Source: JADGRB01 sp963835825
Lineage (GTDB): Bacteria > Myxococcota_A > Polyangia > Fen-1088
NCBI GenBank assembly: GCA_963835825.1
Contig: CAWIGZ010000004.1
Span: 310,001-374,000 of the forward strand
Direction of reading: 5' to 3'
DNA: 64,000 nt
The translations under genes were made by a program, and so were the position numbers. How positions within the stretch are numbered: the stretch's first letter is position 1; each line of letters opens with the position of its first letter. Shown here piece after piece: positions 1 to 8,485 of this stretch. The notes beneath the pieces were generated by a model. It ran no database searches and was not told where the DNA came from. It was given only the letters and a program-made list of their open reading frames with translations.

Positions 1-233
1 CGCCGGCCTGGCTGCGGCGCCATCTGGTTTCGACGGCCTTGCGCGCCCCCTTCTTCAACCTCGAGCTGCACGGCATCGATCTCGCCGACGCCGAGGCCGA
101 CGAGATGCCGCCCGCGCTGATCGCCCGGCAACCGGACCTGCGGCGGCCGCTGGCGCACAAGCTCCGCGCGCTCGACGAAACGTTGACCGCCGCGCGGGCC
201 GCCAGCGCCCGGTTCGTCACGCTGGGCGAATAC

Positions 234-242
<9 letters not shown>
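1..242 (+). CDS. C-terminal fragment, probable polysaccharide deacetylase family protein
   Basis: The reading frame is open from the left edge (frame of base 3) and ends with TGA at 240-242, so only about 79 C-terminal residues are visible. They contain FFNLELHGIDLADAEADEM followed by a RQPDLRRPLAHKL stretch and end in FVTLGEYSA. From memory this resembles the end of NodB-fold polysaccharide deacetylases, where a late ELHG-type motif precedes a final helix. The catalytic part lies outside the window, so the assignment is tentative. The stop overlaps the stop of the convergent RNase HI gene by 9 bases. Confidence 0.45.
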
Positions 243-881
<639 letters not shown>

Positions 882-912
882 GCGAGCCCAACCGGATGAC
901 ATCCGAGGCAAT

Positions 913-1938
913 ATGACGCGAAGGCGAGTTTTCTTTCCAGCCTTGATCGCCCTCGTGGCGCTCGGGTCCTGCCGGGGCGGCTGCCGGCATCGCGACGATC
1001 GCGCCGCCACCGTCGAGGGGCGATTGGCGCTGTTTCCGGTCGCCACCAAGGTCGTGGCCGCGATCGACGTGGCCAAGCTGCGGGCCAGCCCGGCCGCGGC
1101 CAAGCTGGCCGAGAAGGCGCAGCAGGACCAGGCCGACCAGCGCGAGATCGAGGAGTTCGCCCGTCGCACGGGGTTCGATCCGCTGCGCCAGCTGACCAGC
1201 GTGACCGTCGCCTTTCCCGAAGAGGCCCGCGCCCACGGGGAGGTCGGCATGGTCCTTCGCGCCGAGAAGCTGGACGAGACCAGGCTGGTCGCCTACGCCC
1301 GCGATCAACTGCAGAAGACGGGTGACGATCTCGTCGCCACGCCGCACGGACGGTTCACGCTCTGGTCGTCCAAGCGCGATCCCGACGTGGTCGGATTCTT
1401 CATCGACGCGCAGACCTTCGCGCTGGGGGCGGGCGGCTGGGGGCCCAAGATGGCCGACCTGGCCGAGAGCGCGCGCCCCGTCGACAGCGCCGCCACCGAC
1501 GTCGATCTGGTGAACCTGGTCGAGCGGGCAGCCGACGCGCACGCGCTCTGGGCGGCGGCCATCGTCCCCGAGGCGACGCGCAAGTCGCTGGCGTCCGATC
1601 CGCAGTTCTCCGACGCGGGCGCGATCCTCACGCTGTCGGCCGGCGTCGATCTCGGCAAGGGGCTGCAGGCGCAGTTGCAGGCCGATCTGGCGACGGCGAC
1701 CGAGGCGAAGTCGCTGGCCTTCAAGGTGACGGAGTCGTTGCGCGACGCCAAGCGGAACCCGGAGGTGCTGATGCTGGGGATCGGCCCCTACCTCGACGGC
1801 GTCACCGCCGCGGCCGTCGACCACACGTTCACGTTGCACGCCACGCTCAGCGAGCCGGCCTTCGACAATCTCCTGGCCCGTCTGGGCGGCCTGCTGGCGC
1901 TCGTGCGCAGCGGGGCGCCGCTCCCCGGACTTCATTGA
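913..1938 (+). CDS. Putative lipoprotein of unknown function
   Basis: The protein (341 aa) starts MTRRRVFFPALIALVALGSC: positively charged N-end, hydrophobic core and a lipobox LGSC, so export and lipidation are likely. The mature part has mixed alpha/beta composition, with segments such as VAAIDVAKLRASPAAAKLAEK and a repeated style of long amphipathic helices. I recognise no catalytic motif and no named family; the general look is like the secreted DUF3352-type or LppX-like hypothetical proteins common in Myxococcota, but I cannot assign one. The stop codon (1936-1938) overlaps the first bases of a palindrome that fills the gap to the convergent K+ channel gene. Confidence 0.7.
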   Translation: MTRRRVFFPALIALVALGSCRGGCRHRDDRAATVEGRLALFPVATKVVAAIDVAKLRASPAAAKLAEKAQQDQADQREIEEFARRTGFDPLRQLTSVTVAFPEEARAHGEVGMVLRAEKLDETRLVAYARDQLQKTGDDLVATPHGRFTLWSSKRDPDVVGFFIDAQTFALGAGGWGPKMADLAESARPVDSAATDVDLVNLVERAADAHALWAAAIVPEATRKSLASDPQFSDAGAILTLSAGVDLGKGLQAQLQADLATATEAKSLAFKVTESLRDAKRNPEVLMLGIGPYLDGVTAAAVDHTFTLHATLSEPAFDNLLARLGGLLALVRSGAPLPGLH

Positions 1939-1992
1939 TGGGAACCCTGGGAGTTCCCATCCCCTCCCTCACGCGCTCGCTGGCTCGCTAAC
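1937..1992 (-). repeat. Core-only copy (E1) of the dispersed two-hairpin element
   Basis: A perfect 9-bp stem, GATGGGAAC (1937-1945) and GTTCCCATC (1953-1961), encloses a 7-base loop. It matches the second hairpin of the fuller copies elsewhere in the window and is followed by a CCCTCACGCGCTCGC tract that continues the similarity weakly in the reverse orientation. The first hairpin is not preserved. It lies exactly between two convergent genes and overlaps both ends, so it could act as a shared transcription terminator, although no T-run is present. Confidence 0.6.
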
Positions 1993-2953
1993 CCGGCCCG
2001 ATCTCCACGACGTCGTGGAACTTGCGGTAGTCGATGATGCGCCTGCCGTCCTCGCGGGTCGACAGCACGTCGGCGAACCGCGCGCCCGGGACGATGTCGT
2101 CGAGCGTGTACTGCTTGCGGACGTGGATCGTCTGGCCAATCGTCTCGTCGAGGCCGGTCAGCCCCAGGTAGAGCTCCGCCTGCTGGAGGCGCAGGCGCTC
2201 GAGCGCGTCGGGGCCGTGGAACGGGCTCTTCTCGTCGACCAGGTGCATGGCGCTCCAGGTGAGGAAGAAGACGTTGGTCTTGCTGCGCACCAGCGGCAGA
2301 TCGATCTGCTTGCGCATCACGTCCCCCTCGCGGGTCCGCTCGGTGACCAGCAGGACGGCGCTCAGGCGCGCCTCGACGATCCGGTTGCGGCGCCAGTTGG
2401 CCATCCGGAACATCACGTGCGGCACGCCGTCGCGCGGTGAGATGACCACCTTGTTCGAGAACAGCACCCGCGCCGACGGGCGGGCGAACCGGGTGAAGGT
2501 GATGCCGGTGATGAGCGCGACCATCAAGATCCCGACGATCGCCTCCAGCGCCACGACGAGGTGCCCGTAGCGGCTGGCCGGGGCCATCCCGCCGTAGCCG
2601 ATGGTGGCCAGCGTCTCGACGCTGAAATAGAAGGCGTCCTCGAACGAGCCGGGACGGACGTTGGTGACGGCTCCCGGATCGGCCAGGTAGAGCCAGGCAA
2701 ACAGCATGTTGGTCACCACGAAGACCACCGCGACCAGAAGGAAGAAGGTCGGCCAGGTGCGGCCGAGGATGAAATGATAGATGTCCTTGTGCGGCGCCCG
2801 CTCGAGCCCGATGGCCTTCACCCCCTGCCGGCTGAACCGGTCGTTGATGATCCGCCGGATGGCCGGCTGCGTCGGCGCGTGGTCGAGCGGCGGGCGGCCG
2901 GGTTCTTTCCCCGTCGGTGACGCGGCGGGACGGTCCTGAGCGAGGTCAGCCAT
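1988..2953 (-). CDS. Inward-rectifier potassium channel, KirBac type
   Basis: A 321-residue two-transmembrane channel of the cytoplasmic membrane. Residues about 68-92 form TM1 (FFLLVAVVFVVTNMLF), then the pore helix FEDAFYFSVETLATIGYGG with the K+ selectivity filter TIGYG, then TM2 (VALEAIVGILMVALITGITF). The C-terminal half (RPSARVLFSNKVVISPRDGVP onward) is the immunoglobulin-like cytoplasmic Kir domain, which sets gating in this family. Length and order match KirBac proteins. The start ATG at 2953 lacks a clear ribosome binding site. Convergent with the lipoprotein gene. Confidence 0.92.
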   Translation of the reverse strand: MADLAQDRPAASPTGKEPGRPPLDHAPTQPAIRRIINDRFSRQGVKAIGLERAPHKDIYHFILGRTWPTFFLLVAVVFVVTNMLFAWLYLADPGAVTNVRPGSFEDAFYFSVETLATIGYGGMAPASRYGHLVVALEAIVGILMVALITGITFTRFARPSARVLFSNKVVISPRDGVPHVMFRMANWRRNRIVEARLSAVLLVTERTREGDVMRKQIDLPLVRSKTNVFFLTWSAMHLVDEKSPFHGPDALERLRLQQAELYLGLTGLDETIGQTIHVRKQYTLDDIVPGARFADVLSTREDGRRIIDYRKFHDVVEIGPG

Positions 2954-3010
2954 CGGTGGCTGAGCCTATGCGGCGCGCGCGTCTCCGGCAAACGTGGCAA
3001 GATTTGGCGA

Positions 3011-3826
3011 GTGGTTTTCGCCGACTATGTGGACCGCTGGAACGCCTCGGTTCCGGCGCCCGCCGAGGCGTTCCGATATGGGACGGTGACCGAAGGAGGC
3101 CGCGACTTCGACCTGGTGGGACTGCGGCTCCCCGGCCCCCGGACCGTCCTCGTCACCGCCGGATTTCACGGCGACGAAAAGGCCGGACCGCTCACGCTGC
3201 TCGAGCACACCGCGGAGATCGTCGACTACGCCGCCGCGCGCGGCGTGGGTCTGCTCATCTACCCGTGCATCAACCCGTCCGGCTTCGAGGCGCACACCCG
3301 GTACAACATCTCGGGCGAGCGACCCAACAACGACTTTCTCCGCTACGAGCTGGCCCCGGGGCTCTGGCGCGGCGAGCTCCGCGACGGTGAGCAGTTCTCC
3401 CGGATCGTGCCCGCCGTCGACGGGCTTCCCCAGGAGACGGCGGCGCTGGCGCGCGAGCTGGATCGCGCGCCGCTCCCCGCCGCGTCGCTGGATCTCCACC
3501 AGGACAACTTCATCCACGGGTCGCTCTTCTACGCGTACGTCTTCGGCGATCTGGAGAGCTACCGCCCGCTGATGGCGCGCGCCGGCTCGCTGGTGCCGGT
3601 CCTGCGCAGCAGCATCGTCGATTCGGGGCACGAGCCGGGGAGCGACGTGCGGGCGGACGCCGAGGGGTTCATCATCTGCCCCGACGGCAGCATCACCGAC
3701 CGGTTTCACCGGGCCGGCGTCCCTTACGTCGCGGCGATCGAGACCACCACCGAGACGCCCTCCGCGCTGTCCGACGAGATCAACCTGCTCTGGATCCGCG
3801 GCTTCATCGATCTCTGTCAGGCCTGA
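3011..3826 (+). CDS. M14-like zinc carboxypeptidase / aspartoacylase family protein
   Basis: A 271-residue cytoplasmic protein with the zinc-site motif GFHGDEKAG (H and E ligands), a substrate loop NPSGFEAHTRYNISGERPNNDF and the third zinc ligand in LDLHQDNF. These are the hallmarks of the succinylglutamate desuccinylase/aspartoacylase and M14 carboxypeptidase clan. A Glu in VAAIETTTETPS is the probable general base. The exact substrate (an N-acyl amino acid or peptide) cannot be told. GTG start at 3011; its 3' end overlaps the convergent kinase gene by 10 bases. Confidence 0.8.
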   Translation: MVFADYVDRWNASVPAPAEAFRYGTVTEGGRDFDLVGLRLPGPRTVLVTAGFHGDEKAGPLTLLEHTAEIVDYAAARGVGLLIYPCINPSGFEAHTRYNISGERPNNDFLRYELAPGLWRGELRDGEQFSRIVPAVDGLPQETAALARELDRAPLPAASLDLHQDNFIHGSLFYAYVFGDLESYRPLMARAGSLVPVLRSSIVDSGHEPGSDVRADAEGFIICPDGSITDRFHRAGVPYVAAIETTTETPSALSDEINLLWIRGFIDLCQA

Positions 3827-5116
3827 ACCGGCAGCTCGATCTCGACCGTCGTCCCGCCGCCCGGCCGCGAGGTGAGGTGGAACGAGCCGGCCCGCGCGCG
3901 CACGCGCTCGCGCATCCCGACGATCCCCAGGTGGGCGGCCAGATCGAGCGCGGCGAGCGACGACGGATCGAAGCCCCGCCCGTCGTCCCGGATCGCCAGC
4001 GAGACATGGTCGGCGTCGCGCGAGATTCGCACCTGAATGTGCTGCGCCGAGGCGTGGCGGAGGGCATTGGTGATCGACTCCTGCACCACGCGGAAGCAGG
4101 CGATCTCCAGATCGGGGGCGAGGCGCGCCCCGGCGGTGCCGTCCTTGAATTCCAGCACGATCGGGACGCTCGACAGCGCCGCCTGCCCCTCGAGATAAAA
4201 CCGCAACGCCGGACCGAGGCCGACCTCGTCGAGCAGCGGCGGCCGCAGGTCGACGGAGATCCGCCGCACCCGCGCGATCAGCTGGTCGATGAGCGCCAGC
4301 GCCTGCGGCGCGTTCTCGTGGGGCGCGGGGACCGGCGAGCGGCCATCCAGCTGCAGCCGCAGCTTGAGCGCGGTCAGCGACTGCCCCAGCTCGTCGTGCA
4401 GCTCGTGGGCGAGGAAGCGGCGCTCCTCTTCCTTGGCCGCCTCGAGACGCCCGTGCAGCAGGCCGAGGCGCTCGTACGCGACGCGCAGCTCGCCCAGCAT
4501 CCGGCGCGCGGCGGCGGCGTTGGCCTCGACGTGGCGAATGACGAATTCGATCACCGTCGCCAGCAGCACCGCCAAGCAGCGAGGTGGTCGCCGCCATCCG
4601 GATCCAGTTCTTGAACAGGAGCGGATCGACCTCGCGCGGCGCGAGATGAAGGACCTTGCGAGAGACGAGCAGCCCGATGACCAGGTGGGCCAGCGCGGAG
4701 AGGCCGATCATGACGAGGCCCAGGTTGCGGCCCAGGGTGACGACGCCAAGCACGCAGGTGGTGACGATGATGACGCTCAGCCCGGCCGCAAACCCGGCCC
4801 GACCGAGGAGAAAGATTCCGGTCGCGAACAGGATCAGGATGGCGGCCAACGCCCGCCGCCGCACCGGCAGCGAGCGCAGCAGGCCGAGGAGCGGCAGCAG
4901 CACGCCGGCCGTGCCCATCACCACGATGTCCTTCACGTCGCGTGGGGTTTCGCCCACGAAGATCCCCAGCGCCGCCAGCAGCGGCGCCACCAGCGCGGTG
5001 ACGGTGAGCATTCCGCGCAGGACGCTCTCTCTCCAGGTCTCGTACGCCCCCTGGGGCGGAGGCGCGGCGGAGAGGGTCGGGCCCCAGCCGGTCGAGGTCG
5101 TCAGCTCCGCCGCCAT
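3817..5116 (-). CDS. Membrane sensor histidine kinase (NarX/DesK-like), frameshifted
   Basis: Two reading frames together make one kinase of about 430 residues. The first, from ATG 5116 (ribosome binding site AAGGGAGGG directly upstream), encodes five or six hydrophobic segments ending ...NWIRMAATTSLL. The second, from about 4575, carries a HisKA_3 dimerisation helix with the phosphorylated His in FLAHELHDELGQS, an N box (ESITNALRHA), G1 (DDGRGF) and G2 (GIVGMRERV) of the ATPase domain. One base appears to be missing near 4571-4581 (GCTTGGCGG). The usual partner would be a LuxR-type response regulator, but none lies next to it. Whether the frameshift is a real mutation or a sequencing error is open; see the finding on recurrent frameshifts. 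Confidence 0.85.
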
Positions 5117-5203
5117 CACCCTCCCTTCGAACACGCGAACGAGAGGCGATCAAGGACGACGTTCTGCGCCGGCGCCTGCAGCGCGGCCGGGACCCCTCCC
5201 CAG

Positions 5204-5695
5204 CTAGAAGCTCGTGCGGAAGAGCGCCAGCCGGTAGGTGCGCGCCGGATCCGGCGACCAGACCTGGCTGACCGCGGTGTTGGCGCGACTTTCGTCGGCC
5301 GCCACCTGCACGATCCCCACGCCGGTTCCGACGAGGACGCCCCCGGCGGCCCAGAGGCCGATCCGCGCCGCGTGCTCCTGATTGTCGGCCAGATAGTAGA
5401 CGGCGCCGCCGACCAGCAGGCCGGCGATGCCCCCCATCAGGGCGCTGACGGTGATGGTGGCCATCACGTTGTGCGGCGGGTTGACGTCTTCGTGGACGAC
5501 CTTCTGCGTGTGCGACTCCGGCGGCGCGACGGGCGCCTGTTCTTGCACCGGCACGGTCTGGACCGGCGCCACCGCGGCCGGCGCCGGCTGTCCCGCCGAG
5601 GGATTGACGATCTCCACGTCACCCGCGCGGGCCACGCCGCCCCAGGCCAGGGCCCCTGCCACTGCCGTGACGAACACGTAAGTAGATTTCCTCAT
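5204..5695 (-). CDS. Secreted or membrane hypothetical protein with two glycine-rich helices
   Basis: 163 residues. A signal peptide (MRKSTYVFVTAVAGALAWGG, cleavage near ARAG) is followed by a Pro/Val/Gln-rich linker, a hydrophobic helix (VSALMGGIAGLLVGGAVYYLA) and a second one (IGLWAAGGVLVGTGVGIVQVA), then a short polar tail. The double glycine-zipper pattern is common in myxobacterial envelope proteins of unknown role. The ATG has a clear ribosome binding site (GGAGG, 5 bases upstream). No family recognised. Confidence 0.75.
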   Translation of the reverse strand: MRKSTYVFVTAVAGALAWGGVARAGDVEIVNPSAGQPAPAAVAPVQTVPVQEQAPVAPPESHTQKVVHEDVNPPHNVMATITVSALMGGIAGLLVGGAVYYLADNQEHAARIGLWAAGGVLVGTGVGIVQVAADESRANTAVSQVWSPDPARTYRLALFRTSF

Positions 5696-5800
5696 GATTG
5701 CCTCCGTGACATCCCGCAGATTGCAGCGGTCGTGCCACGCAGACGCCTGAGGAACCCGCCGTCGAAATCAGGCAGGCGCCTACGTCGGCCGGGCTTGCCG

Positions 5801-6037
5801 TTACCGCGCCGTGCCTGAGGCCAACTGATCGGTGACGCTCAGGCGACGCGCAGCGGGCGCAGGGAGTGGCCGAGGGGCCCGCGGCTGCAGCTTGCGGGGC
5901 GTGCCCCAGGTCAGGCGAAAGATCAGCCTGAATATGGCCAGGGCGATGAGAATGTGAATCGCCGCCGACGCCACCTCGAACAGGCGGAAGCCCACCACCC
6001 AGACGACCAACGCGATGATCAGGAGCGTCAACAACAT
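5801..6037 (-). CDS. Small two-helix membrane protein, lmo0937/DUF5670-like
   Basis: From ATG 6037 the product is 78 residues: MLLTLLIIALVVWVVGF, a short turn, then AAIHILIALAIFRLIFRL, and a Pro/Arg-rich cytoplasmic tail. The paired-helix plan with a W-x-x-G end to the first helix and an IHIL start to the second is that of the lmo0937 family, small proteins often linked to envelope stress. Longer upstream extensions in the same frame contain no family-like sequence, so I prefer this start. Confidence 0.65.
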   Translation of the reverse strand: MLLTLLIIALVVWVVGFRLFEVASAAIHILIALAIFRLIFRLTWGTPRKLQPRAPRPLPAPAARRLSVTDQLASGTAR

Positions 6038-6180
6038 CGCCACCCGAGGCTGACTCTCTGGGGGAAAGTTAATCATCGCCCCTGCTGCGGCCGAGGTCCT
6101 CGGGCCCGATCGCGGCGCCCCCCCTAGGCAAGCGGCCGGGATTGCGGTAAATACGCGCCCTTCGAAGGAGAACGTGCACC

Positions 6181-6663
6181 ATGTCCGCGGCATTGAAGAA
6201 GAGCCCGCTTTCGCGGGTCAAAGACGAGTTCGGTGGGAAAGACAAGCTGGTCGACAAGATCGTGGGGATCCTCGACTCCGGTGAGCTCAGCAAGGACGAC
6301 CTGCGCAAGAAGCTGCTCGGCGTCGCCAACGGCAAGCTGATCCGCCTGCACACGGTCGCCACGCGCACCAAAGAGGCGGGAGGCCACGACAAGCTCGCGG
6401 CGACCACCGCCGAAAAGCTCAAGCGCGGCAAGGACAAGGACTACGTCAACAAGCTGGGCGAGTATTCGAACGGGCGCCTGCTCGACATGCTGACCGTCGC
6501 GGAGCGCGCGCAAGCGGCGGCCGTGGCGGCCGCCAAGCCTGTCGTCAAGCGCGCGCGGACCGCCAAGCCGGCCGCCGCCAAGGCGAGCAAGAAGGCCGCT
6601 CCCGCCGCCAAGAAGGGCGCCGGCAAGAGCGCGGGCAAGTCCAGCAAACGCAAATCGAAGTAG
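6181..6663 (+). CDS. Small protein with histone H1-like Lys/Ala-rich tail
   Basis: 160 residues. The first 100 are charged and helical (FGGKDKLVDKIVGILDSGEL, a KKLLGVANGKLIRLH stretch) with no family that I recognise. The last 55 (AAAKPVVKRARTAKPAAAKAS and onward) are an almost pure Lys/Ala/Pro/Ser tail like that of histone H1 and the H1-like bacterial proteins. Such tails bind DNA without sequence specificity, so a nucleoid-associated role is inferred. Ribosome binding site GGAG 9 bases before the ATG. It lies 26 bases ahead of the BMC-P run and could share its transcript. Confidence 0.7.
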   Translation: MSAALKKSPLSRVKDEFGGKDKLVDKIVGILDSGELSKDDLRKKLLGVANGKLIRLHTVATRTKEAGGHDKLAATTAEKLKRGKDKDYVNKLGEYSNGRLLDMLTVAERAQAAAVAAAKPVVKRARTAKPAAAKASKKAAPAAKKGAGKSAGKSSKRKSK

Positions 6664-6689
6664 GTTGACGGCCTGACGCCGGAGCACCG

Positions 6690-7040
6690 ATGGTGATGGG
6701 CCGGGTGGTGGGGCGGCTCTGGGCGTCCCGGCAGGCGGCCGGTCTCGGCGGGCGCAAGCTGTTGCTGGTCCGCGTTGACGGAGCTGGGCTACGCCCAGCG
6801 GAGTCGTCGCGGGAGGTCCAAGGAACCCTCCCAGGGTTCCTGTCTGATCGTCCCGAGACCGCCAGCGGCAAGGAGACGACCCGTCTCATCGTGGCGGTCG
6901 ACGGCCTCGACGCCGGTCCGGGCGATCGGGTGATCGTCGCCCACGGCAGCCGCGTGCGCGATCTGACGGTCGGCCCCGAGGTGGCCGACAAGGACGTCAT
7001 CATCGGAATCGTCGACGGGTACGAGGTGCACGGATCGTGA
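6690..7040 (+). CDS. BMC-P vertex protein 1 (EutN/CcmL family) with in-frame repeat
   Basis: 116 residues. The EutN/CcmL family forms pentamers that cap the vertices of bacterial microcompartments. The N-terminal signature (MGRVVGRLWASRQAAGL..KLLLVR) and the central LIVAVDGLDAGPGDRVIVAHG match the family closely, and the end (DVIIGIVDGYEV) is the usual last strand. Residues about 31-52 (GAGLRPAESSREVQGTLPGF) are encoded by a copy of the dispersed two-hairpin element, placed in the loop that is variable in length in this family, and the frame is kept. Ribosome binding site GGAG 6 bases before ATG 6690; a second ATG at 6696 is possible. First of four consecutive overlapping BMC-P genes. Confidence 0.9.
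   Translation: MVMGRVVGRLWASRQAAGLGGRKLLLVRVDGAGLRPAESSREVQGTLPGFLSDRPETASGKETTRLIVAVDGLDAGPGDRVIVAHGSRVRDLTVGPEVADKDVIIGIVDGYEVHGS
6777..6841 (+). repeat. Dispersed two-hairpin element copy E2, inside a BMC-P gene
   Basis: Hairpin 1: GCTGGGC (6783-6789), loop TAC, GCCCAGC (6793-6799), a perfect 7-bp stem. Hairpin 2: AGGAACCCT (6821-6829), loop CCC, AGGGTTCCT (6833-6841), a perfect 9-bp stem. Between them CGGAGTCGTCGCGGGAGG matches the spacer of the other copies. The host frame reads through it without a stop. Confidence 0.8.
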
Positions 7041-7396
7041 TCCTCGGGCGGGTGATCGGCGAGGTCTGGGCCACCCGGCGCGACGCGCGCCTCGGGCGGG
7101 CCAAGCTGCTGGTGGTGCGGCCGCACGGCCTCTACGAGCCGGCCTTCGGCGGCCGGCATCTGGTGGCGACGGACGACGTCCATGCCGGCGTGGGCGACGA
7201 GGTGATCGTCTGCCTGGGGGCGCCGGCGCGCGCTTCGGCCGGCGGCAACGACACGCCGGTCGACGCGGCCATCCTGGGCGTCGTCGATCGCGTCGACTTC
7301 GACGCCCGCCTGAGCACGGCGCCGGGCGCGGCGCCGGGGATCAAGCGGCCGCTCACCGTCGCGTTCACCGCCGCCGGCGGGGGAGCGCGCGCATGA
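7037..7396 (+). CDS. BMC-P vertex protein 2 (EutN/CcmL family)
   Basis: 119 residues; GTG start overlaps the previous stop by 4 bases (translational coupling). MILGRVIGEVWATRRDARL..AKLLVVRPHG is the conserved first hairpin, LVATDDVHAGVGDEVIVCLG the second conserved block, and VDAAILGVVDRVDF the last strand. A 25-residue Ala/Pro-rich tail (STAPGAAPGIKRPL and on) goes past the normal pentamer end. The paralogues in this run differ by more than half of their residues, so they may form mixed or separate vertices. Confidence 0.9.
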   Translation: MILGRVIGEVWATRRDARLGRAKLLVVRPHGLYEPAFGGRHLVATDDVHAGVGDEVIVCLGAPARASAGGNDTPVDAAILGVVDRVDFDARLSTAPGAAPGIKRPLTVAFTAAGGGARA

Positions 7397-7665
7397 TCCG
7401 CGGGACCGTGGTGGGGCAGGTCTGGGCCACCCGCAAGGCGCGCGGGCTCGACGGGAGGACCTTGCTGATGGTCGCCGCTCGCGACGCCGACGGAAATCCC
7501 AGCGGGCGTCTGGTCGTCGCCGTCGACGTGCTCGACGCCCGGGCCGGCGACGAGGTGACGGTCGCGCTGGGATCGGGCGCGCGCAACGTGCTGCGGCCGG
7601 GGGTCGAGAACCGCGATCTGCTGTGCGACGCCGCCGTGGCGGCCATCGTCGAAGGGGAGGGCTGA
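7393..7665 (+). CDS. BMC-P vertex protein 3 (EutN/CcmL family)
   Basis: 90 residues, the compact standard size of the family. ATG overlaps the previous stop as ATGA. Conserved blocks: MIRGTVVGQVWATRKARGL, TLLMVAARD, LVVAVDVLDARAGDEVTVALGSGAR and the final strand DAAVAAIVEGE. No extra loops or tails. Confidence 0.9.
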   Translation: MIRGTVVGQVWATRKARGLDGRTLLMVAARDADGNPSGRLVVAVDVLDARAGDEVTVALGSGARNVLRPGVENRDLLCDAAVAAIVEGEG

Positions 7666-8006
7666 TGTTTCTCGGACGGGTGACCGGGACGGTCTGGTCG
7701 ACGGTGAAGTGGCCGCAGGCGAAGGGGCTGAAGCTGCTGCTGGTCCGCCCGTATCGCCTGGGCGATCTCGCCCCGGGAGAGCTCCAGGCCGGCCGGGAGG
7801 CCTCCGAGCCGACCGACGATCTGGTCGTCTGCGCCGACACGCTGGACGCGGGGCCCGGCGACGACGTGCTGGTCGCCTTCGGCCACGCGGCGCGCGTGGC
7901 GGTCAGCGAGAAGCTGGCGCCCGGGGCCAAGCCGGACGTTCCCATCGACGCCGCGGTCGTCGCCGTCGTCGATCGGGTGGAGATCGACCGTGAAGCGGGA
8001 CGTTGA
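7665..8006 (+). CDS. BMC-P vertex protein 4 (EutN/CcmL family)
   Basis: 113 residues from ATG 7665, which overlaps the previous stop by one base (TGATG) and has the ribosome binding site GGGGAGG just upstream. Blocks: MFLGRVTGTVWSTVKWPQAKG, KLLLVRPYRLG, DLVVCADTLDAGPGDDVLVAFG and the final VDAAVVAVVDRVEID-like strand. The loop after the second strand is naturally long here (about 20 residues), the same place where the repeat lies in paralogue 1. Its end overlaps the ACT gene start by 17 bases. Confidence 0.9.
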   Translation: MFLGRVTGTVWSTVKWPQAKGLKLLLVRPYRLGDLAPGELQAGREASEPTDDLVVCADTLDAGPGDDVLVAFGHAARVAVSEKLAPGAKPDVPIDAAVVAVVDRVEIDREAGR

Positions 8007-8478
8007 CGATCGCCTGCGGCGCCTGGTCGCCGAGGTGACCCGCGAGGTGGCCGCCGAGGCCGCGCGAACAACGGGGGGCCCGATCGCGCGGACGGAGCGC
8101 GGCCTCGCCGCGCGGAGTCCATCGCGGGAGGGTGCGGGAACCCTCCCAGGGTTCCCGGGTGCAAATGACATCTGCGCCTCGTGCGCCGAGGAGGCCCGGC
8201 GGCGCGGGCCGCGCGCCGTGGTCACCACGACGGGCAAGAACCGGCGCGGGATCGTGGCCAACATCGCCCAGGCGATCGCCGAGGCCGGCGGCGACATCGT
8301 CGACATCTCGCAGACGCTGGTCTCCGACTACTTCACGATGATCATCGTGGTCGACACCACCGCGCTGGCGGTGCCGCTGGCCGACTTCAAGGCGCGCCTG
8401 ACCCGCGCGGTCCAGGCGCTGGGCGCCGAGTGCGTGGTGATGCACGAAGAGATCGTGAACGCGCTCCAGCGCGTATAG
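7990..8478 (+). CDS. ACT-domain protein (UPF0237 type) with amphipathic N-terminal helix and in-frame repeat
   Basis: 162 residues. Residues about 75-160 form an ACT domain (VTTTGKNRRGIVANIAQAIA, then DIVDISQTLVSDYFTMIIVVD) of the kind encoded next to DUF711 genes in many bacteria (the SP0238-SP0239 pair of Streptococcus pneumoniae). The family protein is usually about 90 residues; here 70 precede it: a charged amphipathic helix (VDDRLRRLVAEVTREVAAEA), a segment coming from the dispersed repeat (about residues 33-56) and a DICASC motif. The helix resembles encapsulation peptides that dock cargo to microcompartment shells, which fits the BMC-P genes just upstream; this link is inference. GTG start with GGAG about 9 bases upstream. 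Confidence 0.85.
   Translation: MKRDVDDRLRRLVAEVTREVAAEAARTTGGPIARTERGLAARSPSREGAGTLPGFPGANDICASCAEEARRRGPRAVVTTTGKNRRGIVANIAQAIAEAGGDIVDISQTLVSDYFTMIIVVDTTALAVPLADFKARLTRAVQALGAECVVMHEEIVNALQRV
8082..8157 (+). repeat. Dispersed two-hairpin element copy E3, inside the ACT gene
   Basis: Starts GATCGCG as do several copies. Hairpin 1: GCGCGGC (8097-8103), loop CTC, GCCGCGC (8107-8113). Hairpin 2: CGGGAACCCT (8135-8144), loop CCC, AGGGTTCCCG (8148-8157). Both stems are perfect. The frame is kept and is the same frame of the element as in the BMC-P copy, giving a shared S-R-E-x-x-G-T-L-P-G-F peptide. Confidence 0.85.
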
Positions 8479-8485
8479 TCGGCGG

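Noticed and set aside
5135..5203. Longer start (GTG 5134) for the sensor kinase
   Set aside because: The ATG at 5116 has a strong ribosome binding site and the extra six residues add nothing recognisable.
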